The notes beneath the pieces are model-generated. The model was given only the letters and a program-made list of their open reading frames with translations. It was not told where the DNA came from and ran no database searches. The position numbers were made by a program, and so were the translations under genes. Below are positions 58,119-64,000 of a stretch of DNA of 64,000 bases, piece after piece. The stretch spans positions 558,001 through 622,000 of the forward strand of contig CATQHW010000001.1 of assembly GCA_958296075.1 (NCBI GenBank), given 5' to 3'. How positions within the stretch are numbered: the first letter of the stretch is position 1; the number at the start of each line of letters is the position of its first letter. Source of the stretch: an uncultured Spirochaetia bacterium. GTDB taxonomy: Bacteria; Spirochaetota; Spirochaetia; SZUA-6; Bin103.

Positions 58119-61004
58119 ATGATCATGTGGCGCAAGCCGGCCGCAACCCCTGCCGGGTCGATCACCGGCACGCGACGGCCGCCGCGCCTCGGAGGCATCC
58201 GCGCCGTCATCGTCACGCCTGCCGGCCGGCGCCGCGCGATCGGCATCGCGCTGCTGCTGGCCATCCTGCTGCCCTTCGCCGCGTTCAACCGCCTGCCCAA
58301 GCTCGACACCGTACGCGCCGACCTGCAGGCGGCGCTGTCGCCGACGGCCGAGTGCTTTCAGGGATTCTGCGTCGAGTCGGAAGCGCAGTCGGGATTCCTC
58401 ACCCGGTGGTGGCGGTTCTCCCTCACCTATCTGCGGCTCGTGGCGATCGGCATGGCGTTCGCGTTCCTGGCCGGCGGCATCGCCGAGGCGTTTCTGACAC
58501 CCGCCGCCGATGCGCGCCGCGCACCCGCCGGCCCGGTGAGACGCATCCTCAAGGGGCTGGGCATCGGCCCGGTCGTGAACCTCTGCTCGGCCTGCGTCGT
58601 GCCGGTCTCCAGCGCCGTACGCCGGCGCGGGTTGGGAATCGAGGGCGCGCTGGCGCTCGTGCACGGATCGGCCACGCTCAATCTGCCTTCGCTGCTGATG
58701 ATCGCCGTCGTGTTCTCGCCGCTGCTGGGAGCCAGCCGCGTGCTGCTGGGGCTGGCCGCCGCCTTCGTGCTCGGTCCGCTGGTGGTGCGGGTGGCGGGCG
58801 GCCCCCAGCCCGAAGCGTGTGACCTGAGCCATCCTCCGGCGGCCGAATCGGACCTGGGCTGGGCGGCGGAGCTGACCGGCGGGCTGCGGCGATGGGCGCG
58901 CGCCACCGGCCGCATGGCCATCCGCATGGGGCCGATCATGGTGCTGGCCGGGTTTGCGAGCGGCGCCGCGATCCAGTTCCTCCGTCCCGATACCGTGGAC
59001 GCATTCCTGGGCGACAGCGTGGCCGGTATCGCCGCGGCCGCCACGATCGGTGTCCTGATCAACGTACCGCTGCTGTTCGAGATTCCCTTGGTGGCGCTGC
59101 TGTTGCTGCTCGGCGCCGGCAACGCCCCGGCCGCGACGCTGCTGTTCGCGGCGGCGGCGGGCGGGCCGATCACCTTCTGGGGCTTGACGGGCACGCTGCG
59201 CTGGAAGGGGGTCGGCGCCTACGCGCTGGGCACCTGGGCGATCGCGATGGCCGGCGGGATGGCCATGCTGGGAGCGAGCCGGCTCCTGCCGCAGCAACCG
59301 CCCGCTCTGCGGATGCCGGCCGCCGCGCCGGCGGGACGGCTCGAACGGGCCGCACCGGATGCGGCCGGGACGGCGGACACGCCCATCCGCTTCACCGAGG
59401 TCGCCGTCGCGGCGGGCGCCGGCGACGATCGCTTCTTTTCGAGGTCCACGCACAGCCTGGGCGTCAACTGGATCGACGTCGACGCCGACGGCTGGCCCGA
59501 TCTGTTCGCGGTCGGTGGTGACCCGGACTACCCGCCGCGGTTGTACCGGAACCTGAGCGGCGGCCGCTTCGAAGCGGCGCACCACCTGCTCCCCGAGCTG
59601 CCGCCCTATGAGATGTCGGGCTCGGTGTTCGCGGACTACGACAACGATGGAGACCCCGACATCTACGTCTACACCGACAACGTCGAATGGTCGCTGCACG
59701 GCGAGAACCTGCCGGACGGTCCGCCCAACCTGCTGCTGCGCAACCTCCTGGCGGAGAACGGCGCTACCATACCGGCCGGCGGCCCCCTGTTCGTCGAGGC
59801 GGCGGCCGCCGCCGGCGTCGACGACCTGGCCGCCACCCCCTACGGCGCGCTGCCCGGGCACCGTTCCAAGGCGGCATCCTGGCTCGACTACGACCGCGAC
59901 GGCTGCGTCGACCTGTACGTCGCCCACTTGGTGATCAACGCCGCCGGGTCGGCCGCCAATCGGGATCGCCTGTACCGCAACGACTGCGACGGCACCTTCA
60001 CCGACGCCACCGAAGCCGCCGGCCTGTATCAGGGCATCACCGCCTACCGCGGCGCGCTGTTGGTGCTGGGCGCCCACCTGAACGACGACCTGTGGCCCGA
60101 CCTGTACGTGGTCAACGTAGCGGGCGACTACGCCAACCGCTCGAGCCACGTCGACCAGATCCATCGCAACGCCGGCGGCTCGTTCACGCAGGTGTTTCGC
60201 GACTGGCCCTGGATCGGCGACGACGCGCAGGCCGGCATGGGCATCGACACGGCCGACGTCGACGGCAACGGCACCTGGGACCTCTACGTCTCCGACCTGA
60301 ACAGCGGCGGCACGCCGTTGGAGGAGCAGCCGTGGGGAAACGTGCTCTATCTGGGACATCCGCGCGGCTCGTTCGCGGATAACGCAGCCGAACGCGCGGG
60401 CGTCGCCGGCGACGACTCCTGGGGCGTCAACTTCTTCGACGCCGACCACGACGGCGACGAGGACCTGTTCGTCGCCGCCATGGCCGGTTCGCGGATCGAC
60501 CTGTTCTTCGCGAACCGGGGCGACGGCACGTTCCGCAACGTCGCCGCGCAGGCGGGCGTGCGGGTCCCGGACGGGCGCGGCAGCGCCATCGCCGACTACG
60601 ACCGCGACGGCGACGTCGACGTGGCGGTCGTCAACCAGAACGGCTCGCTGCAGCTCTTCCGCAACGACACCGCGCGGCAGGGCGCAGCGCTGCAGCTCGA
60701 CCTGACCGGCACGGACAGCAACCGCAGCGCGATCGGTGCGGTGGTAAAGGTCCACGCCGGCGGTCGGGTGCTGATGCGGCAGGTGAAGGGCGGCTCGAGC
60801 GGTCACTCGCAGAACTCGCTCGCCGTGCACGTCGGGCTGGGAGGCGAGTCCCACGCCGACATGGTAGAGGTCTACTGGCCGGCCGGCGGCGTGGTCCGTT
60901 GGGAGGGTCAGCCGGCCGGGCAGCGCCTGCGCCTGGTGGAGGGCGCGGCCTGCTCCGGCGTGACGGCCGGCAGCCGCTGCCGCGAGACGACGGCGGAGCG
61001 CTGA
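58119..61004 (+). CDS. Fusion of a DUF318/UPF0718-type permease with a CRTAC-like FG-GAP/UnbV propeller
   Basis: A 961-residue protein. Residues 38-410 are a polytopic membrane domain with the permease signature NLCSACVVPVSSAVRRRGLG (about 154-173; CSxC plus PxSS), GSATLNLPSLLMIAV and the second half INVPLLFEIPLVALLLLLG and GGPITFWGLTGTLRW. A CFQGFC pair (79-84) lies in the first outer loop. From about 425 the protein is extracytoplasmic: IRFTEVAVAAGAGDD opens a seven-bladed-type propeller with calcium-binding repeats (DVDADGWPDLF, DYDNDGDPDIY, DYDRDGCVDLY, DADHDGDEDLF, DYDRDGDVDVA). It closes with an ASPIC/UnbV module (IGAVVKVHAGGRVLMRQV, VHVGLGG). I know both halves only as separate families. 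The permease family exports arsenic or other thiol-reactive compounds in some cases. Confidence 0.85.
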   Translation: MIMWRKPAATPAGSITGTRRPPRLGGIRAVIVTPAGRRRAIGIALLLAILLPFAAFNRLPKLDTVRADLQAALSPTAECFQGFCVESEAQSGFLTRWWRFSLTYLRLVAIGMAFAFLAGGIAEAFLTPAADARRAPAGPVRRILKGLGIGPVVNLCSACVVPVSSAVRRRGLGIEGALALVHGSATLNLPSLLMIAVVFSPLLGASRVLLGLAAAFVLGPLVVRVAGGPQPEACDLSHPPAAESDLGWAAELTGGLRRWARATGRMAIRMGPIMVLAGFASGAAIQFLRPDTVDAFLGDSVAGIAAAATIGVLINVPLLFEIPLVALLLLLGAGNAPAATLLFAAAAGGPITFWGLTGTLRWKGVGAYALGTWAIAMAGGMAMLGASRLLPQQPPALRMPAAAPAGRLERAAPDAAGTADTPIRFTEVAVAAGAGDDRFFSRSTHSLGVNWIDVDADGWPDLFAVGGDPDYPPRLYRNLSGGRFEAAHHLLPELPPYEMSGSVFADYDNDGDPDIYVYTDNVEWSLHGENLPDGPPNLLLRNLLAENGATIPAGGPLFVEAAAAAGVDDLAATPYGALPGHRSKAASWLDYDRDGCVDLYVAHLVINAAGSAANRDRLYRNDCDGTFTDATEAAGLYQGITAYRGALLVLGAHLNDDLWPDLYVVNVAGDYANRSSHVDQIHRNAGGSFTQVFRDWPWIGDDAQAGMGIDTADVDGNGTWDLYVSDLNSGGTPLEEQPWGNVLYLGHPRGSFADNAAERAGVAGDDSWGVNFFDADHDGDEDLFVAAMAGSRIDLFFANRGDGTFRNVAAQAGVRVPDGRGSAIADYDRDGDVDVAVVNQNGSLQLFRNDTARQGAALQLDLTGTDSNRSAIGAVVKVHAGGRVLMRQVKGGSSGHSQNSLAVHVGLGGESHADMVEVYWPAGGVVRWEGQPAGQRLRLVEGAACSGVTAGSRCRETTAER

Positions 61005-61071
61005 GCAGGTTCGCCGGGCCGTTCGCTCCGCCGGCAGCAGCGGCCGGTCGGGCGGCCTTAGCTCTGGGCGG

Positions 61072-62643
61072 TCAGGCCGAGTACGCGAAGACCTTCGCCT
61101 GGAACATCCGCAGCCGCACCGCGATGCGGTCGCCGGCGGCGGTCAGGTCGGTGCTGCCGCGCCACGACACCGGCCGGTCAAGGTGATCGCCGCTCAACGG
61201 ATCGCAGTCCGCGAAGCGGTAGCCGGGGATCGGGTCGGCGTCCGGATGGATGCGCGACGGCACCCCCTCGATCAGTTCCGCCACGACGTAGCCGCCGGGC
61301 CGGCAGCGGTAGTTGAGGCGCAACGCGTCGCGGCTGCGCTTGACCGTGGGGATGGTGAACCGGCCCTCCATCTCGGCCTCCACGCCGCAGAAGCGGTGCG
61401 GCAGCCAGCGGGCGAGCTGCAGCACGCCCGGGCGATGCGGGATCTCCGGCTCCGCCGAGCGGTAGTTGTGCAGGCCGACATGGCCACGGTACATGGTCGC
61501 CCAGCGGCCGTCGGGCAGCACGATCAGCCCGCCCCACGGCCGAGCGCCGCCGGAATCGGGGCTGCCGGGCGGCCCGCACGGAACGATCGAGCGGCGGTCC
61601 GGCCGGAACCAATGGGTCATGTCGCGGCTGAAGGCGATCTGCGCGTCGTTGTAGTCGCCGATCTGATGGTAGGTCTCCACGAACGCGCAGTGCAGGTCCG
61701 GGTTGCCGGGATAGCGGAAGTAGGAGCAGCCATAGAAGGAGAGATCGGGATCGTCCTGCGGGTCGGGCGCCAGGACCAGGGAGGCCGCGGGCCAGCGCCA
61801 GAAGTCGTCGGTGCGGGTCAACCCGGTGGCGCGCCGGCCCATGCCGCCGACGCGGATGTAGGCGTAGTAGCCGCCGCTCTCCGGGTCGTACTGCGCGGCG
61901 CTGCCGCCGTCGGAACTCATGTCGCCGACGCGGCCGACCGACCGCCACACTACCCCGTCGGGCGAGGTCCACCCCTCCACCCAGTGGCGGGACTCGGCGC
62001 GCGGGCCGTCGTAGGCGCTCCCCTCGTACTCCTGCCGCCGCCAGCGGCGGTACGCCTCCCCCGTGTCGAGCTGCTCGCCGGTGTCGGGATCGAAGCTGGC
62101 GCCTACCTGGCCGATCGCCTTGAAGCGCTCATCCGGCGCTCCCTTCGGGTCCTCGAACGGCGTGCCGGTGGGGGCGTTGGCGATGATGTTGTTGGCGCGT
62201 GAGCCCTGCCACTCGACCTGTCCCAATTCCGGTCGCTCCCAGCGGTAGCCGTCGCGGCTCTCCGCATAACACAAGTAGTGGCCACCGCCCAGACCGGGAC
62301 TCCGGTCGTCGCGGCGATGCGGGTAGGCGCCGTAGAGCATCCGGCAGGTGCCGCCATCCCGCCAGACCCGCAACGGCACCATATTGCCCTCCCCTTCCCA
62401 GCGGTCGTTGGCAGTGAGCACCGGCTTGCTCTTGTCGGCTTCCTCGATGCGGATGCGCACGCCGACCGGCGCGTCGTACAGCTCGTAGCGGCCCTGGCGG
62501 TTGACGCCGCGGTTGCCGGGGAAAGTCTGCGACCAGTCGATGAACGGCACCCACTCCTGAGTGGACAGATCGCGGGCGATCGCGGCCGCCTCGCCCTGGG
62601 CGTAATCCGGTGCGGGCGCCTCGGCCCGTGGTGCATTCGCCAT
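61072..62643 (-). CDS. Putative five-bladed-propeller glycosidase-like protein (GH32/43-like)
   Basis: A 523-residue soluble protein. WVPFIDWSQTFPGN near the start, then MLYGAYPHRRDD, YLCYAESRDGYRWERPELG, WVEGWTSPDGVVWRSVG, YAYIRVGGMGRRATGLTRTDD, SFYGCSYFRYPGNPD, AFSRDMTHWFRPD and MYRGHVGLHNYR. The recurring Tyr-Ser-x-Asp-Gly-x-x-W elements mark beta-propeller blades as in GH32, GH43 and sialidase-like proteins. The last 90 residues form a beta-sandwich (GRFTIPTVKRSRDALRLNYR). No signal peptide. It probably acts on an imported glycoside; specificity is unknown. Confidence 0.75.
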   Translation of the reverse strand: MANAPRAEAPAPDYAQGEAAAIARDLSTQEWVPFIDWSQTFPGNRGVNRQGRYELYDAPVGVRIRIEEADKSKPVLTANDRWEGEGNMVPLRVWRDGGTCRMLYGAYPHRRDDRSPGLGGGHYLCYAESRDGYRWERPELGQVEWQGSRANNIIANAPTGTPFEDPKGAPDERFKAIGQVGASFDPDTGEQLDTGEAYRRWRRQEYEGSAYDGPRAESRHWVEGWTSPDGVVWRSVGRVGDMSSDGGSAAQYDPESGGYYAYIRVGGMGRRATGLTRTDDFWRWPAASLVLAPDPQDDPDLSFYGCSYFRYPGNPDLHCAFVETYHQIGDYNDAQIAFSRDMTHWFRPDRRSIVPCGPPGSPDSGGARPWGGLIVLPDGRWATMYRGHVGLHNYRSAEPEIPHRPGVLQLARWLPHRFCGVEAEMEGRFTIPTVKRSRDALRLNYRCRPGGYVVAELIEGVPSRIHPDADPIPGYRFADCDPLSGDHLDRPVSWRGSTDLTAAGDRIAVRLRMFQAKVFAYSA

Positions 62644-62724
62644 ACCGGGACTGTGCCAGCGCGCGCCCGATTGTGGAAGCCCGTACGCGCTCGTCGCCGC
62701 GGCAGCGCGCAGCCGGTGTCCGCG

Positions 62725-63738
62725 TCAGGTCGCGCGCGCCTGGGACGCTTCTTCCCCTTCCGCCTCCGCCAACTGGGCGAGCAGAAAGCGATGGATCGAG
62801 CGCAGCAGATCGACCGCGTGGTCGCGCCGGTCGGGACCGATGTGGTGCGTGGAGAACTTCGCCACCTCGAACAGCCCCGTGAGGTCCAACAGCTCGCGGG
62901 CCGGCAGACCGGTGCCGGCATCCAGGACGCCGTGCATGTACTCCATCGGCGTCTGGTGCAGCGGATGCGGGAACCCGTGCGCGTCGAGCACGTCCCCCAC
63001 GCGGGCATAACACATCTCGACCGCCCGCCGATGGCTCGGTTCGGCGGCGATATCGTCGATGGCGAGCCCCGCGGCGCGCGCCAGATCGCGTTTCAGCTCC
63101 TCGGTGATCGGCGACGAGTCGTCGAGCGCCTCGGGCGCTTCGCGCAGCAGCCGCCCCCCGAAGACCGCCACCACCGCGAACAGCGCGACGAGCGCCCCCA
63201 GCAGGAAGAACGGCCGGCGCCGCCGCGCGATCTGCCGGCGTTCGATCTCCTCTATCGACGGCAGCTCGCCGCGCTCGGCCTGCCGGTCGACCTCCTCAAG
63301 CTTGGCGGTGAGCCTCTCCGCGTAGCTCATACTCTCCTGCCGGTTCTGGCTGACCACGGACAGGAACACCACGAACAGCGCGGCCACCACCAGCGGAGCG
63401 GTGACGAACATGATAACCGCCCGCGGGATGCGGAATCGCTGCATGCCGCGCTCCGCCTCTTCCTGGCGGCGGATGCGCTCCTGCATGTAGACGAAGGTGA
63501 GGCCGCCGGCGACGACGGCCGCCCCGAGCAGGATGAAGCCGCCGACCTCCGACGCCGTGGGGCCGAGCCGTGGCACCAGCAGCATCTCCACCGTGCCGCC
63601 CAAGCCGCTGATCGAGCTGATCGACACGCCGATGAGCGCCACCAGGGCGACCACCGCGAACAGCAACACCACGACCTTGCGCCGCTCCTCATCCGTACCC
63701 GCTCGCAGCCGGCGGTAGTAATCCCTGAGCGCTTCCAT
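62725..63738 (-). CDS. Membrane protein with C-terminal DUF4129-like domain
   Basis: A 337-residue protein with five hydrophobic helices (about 25-45, 60-85, 100-125 and 165-190, with a further weak one) separated by a charged segment EKLEEVDRQAERGELPSIEE. The cytoplasmic C-terminus (VEMCYARVGDVLDAHGFPH, TPMEYMHGVLDAGTG) is a DUF4129 domain, normally found next to MoxR, DUF58 and transglutaminase genes. ATG 63738 is preceded by TAGAAT 14 nt upstream and has no Shine-Dalgarno. The partial membrane protein upstream (63756) is probably in the same operon. Confidence 0.8.
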   Translation of the reverse strand: MEALRDYYRRLRAGTDEERRKVVVLLFAVVALVALIGVSISSISGLGGTVEMLLVPRLGPTASEVGGFILLGAAVVAGGLTFVYMQERIRRQEEAERGMQRFRIPRAVIMFVTAPLVVAALFVVFLSVVSQNRQESMSYAERLTAKLEEVDRQAERGELPSIEEIERRQIARRRRPFFLLGALVALFAVVAVFGGRLLREAPEALDDSSPITEELKRDLARAAGLAIDDIAAEPSHRRAVEMCYARVGDVLDAHGFPHPLHQTPMEYMHGVLDAGTGLPARELLDLTGLFEVAKFSTHHIGPDRRDHAVDLLRSIHRFLLAQLAEAEGEEASQARAT

Positions 63739-63755
63739 GCCGTAGATGGAGGATT

Positions 63756-64000
63756 CTACCGGACGCCGGGCGGCCGGCCAACGAAGGCGCCGCGCTCGAA
63801 CGCATCGTCGCGGGCGGCCAGCATCCGGGCGATCCGCGCGCGGAGCAGGCGCGCGGCCGTGAGTCCGACACCGGCAATCGCCGCCGAGATGCCGGCCGCG
63901 ACCACCAGCGGGCCGCGACCGCCGGCCGGCACCGGCCACAGCGCCGCCTGTGCGGTCAGGATGGCGACTCCGGCGCAGCCCTGCACGCCCAGGACGAACA
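63756..64000 (-). CDS. Membrane protein, 5' end outside the window
   Basis: The minus-strand frame is open to the window edge, so only the last 81 residues are seen. They include two hydrophobic segments (FVLGVQGCAGVAILTAQAAL and GPLVVAAGISAAIAGVGLTA) and an Arg-rich tail ending VGRPPGVR. It ends 17 nt before the DUF4129 gene. In MoxR/DUF58/DUF4129 clusters a small membrane protein in this position is common, but identity cannot be given. Confidence 0.55.
   Translation of the reverse strand, partial: FVLGVQGCAGVAILTAQAALWPVPAGGRGPLVVAAGISAAIAGVGLTAARLLRARIARMLAARDDAFERGAFVGRPPGVR

Noticed and set aside
58110..60854. A 914-codon open frame on the minus strand opposite the permease/CRTAC gene.
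   Set aside because: Its protein is a low-complexity run of Val, Arg, Gly, Asp and Gln with no domain pattern, while the plus strand has clear membrane and calcium-site motifs. It is a high-GC antisense shadow.
1..64000. tRNA, rRNA and riboswitch candidates.
   Set aside because: Reading both strands, I found no convincing cloverleaf with a GTTCGA loop, no rRNA core sequence and no known riboswitch consensus. A covariance-model scan would be needed to be certain.

Overview
The window looks like one contig from a high-GC (about 65-70 %), heterotrophic, probably uncultured bacterium. The periplasmic sugar-binding protein at 9944 has the LFA-TGEDE type of signal/mature junction that is common in Spirochaetota. 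The gene content (PhyH dioxygenases, enolase-superfamily dehydratases, DapA-like lyases, sialidase-like propellers, neutral-ceramidase-like proteins) also fits the large accessory genomes of free-living or host-associated Spirochaetaceae. The assignment is an inference from style, not from a marker gene. No rRNA, tRNA, CRISPR array, plasmid or phage module was seen.

Layout. 1-1773: partial gene, VOC protein, PhyH dioxygenase. 1774-6860: a gene graveyard with lower-GC patches. It holds a shattered HD-domain gene, a GT39-like membrane glycosyltransferase with a 23-G homopolymer, an intact IS630-type element, a beheaded Ig-like protein, a truncated FAD oxidoreductase and a sialidase N-terminal scrap. 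6861-9766 (minus): a DapA-like lyase and an AAA ATPase/TOPRIM-like pair. 9944-13305: an AglEFG-like sugar importer, followed by a frameshifted DapA-like gene and a deleted aldo/keto reductase. 14902-19938: two membrane proteins, UDP-glucuronate decarboxylase, an AAA/DUF1703 protein missing its nuclease core, and a GtrB-like glycosyltransferase. 20048-24530: mostly minus-strand metabolic genes, several broken, and a Uma2 protein. 25131-34490: a tightly coupled plus-strand catabolic cluster (ceramidase-like, SDR, PhyH, RraA-like, GH101-like, enolase, TIM-barrel protein, aldo/keto reductase). 34522-38076: a four-gene ABC exporter. 38162-42117: a hypothetical protein, a sialidase-like protein, and a second, broken ATPase/TOPRIM pair. 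42126-46478 (minus): HpcH aldolase, second ceramidase-like gene, amidohydrolase, sugar kinase. 46555-48894: enolase-superfamily gene and a DUF4143 ATPase whose start codon sits inside a perfect palindrome. 48996-54209 (minus): an oligopeptide-type ABC importer with a duplicated permease. 54257-64000: an auto-adhesin-like protein, DUF4340 protein and lipoprotein, a 961-residue permease/CRTAC-propeller fusion, a GH-like propeller, a DUF4129 protein and a partial membrane protein.

How it works together. Uptake systems feed clusters of dehydratases, lyases, oxidoreductases, aldolases and kinases of the kind that degrade acidic or decorated sugars. Genes inside operons overlap by ATGA or GTGA, so translational coupling is the rule. 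Several first genes have no Shine-Dalgarno sequence and instead carry a TANNNT hexamer 6-7 nt before the start codon, which suggests leaderless transcripts. About a dozen genes are broken. Some breaks are large deletions. Others are single-base changes in short homopolymers, which could be real decay or read error.

Most notable items: the permease/CRTAC fusion, the two ATPase/TOPRIM pairs (one intact, one decayed), the palindrome over a start codon, the G23 tract, and a 12-codon relay ORF between two catabolic genes.
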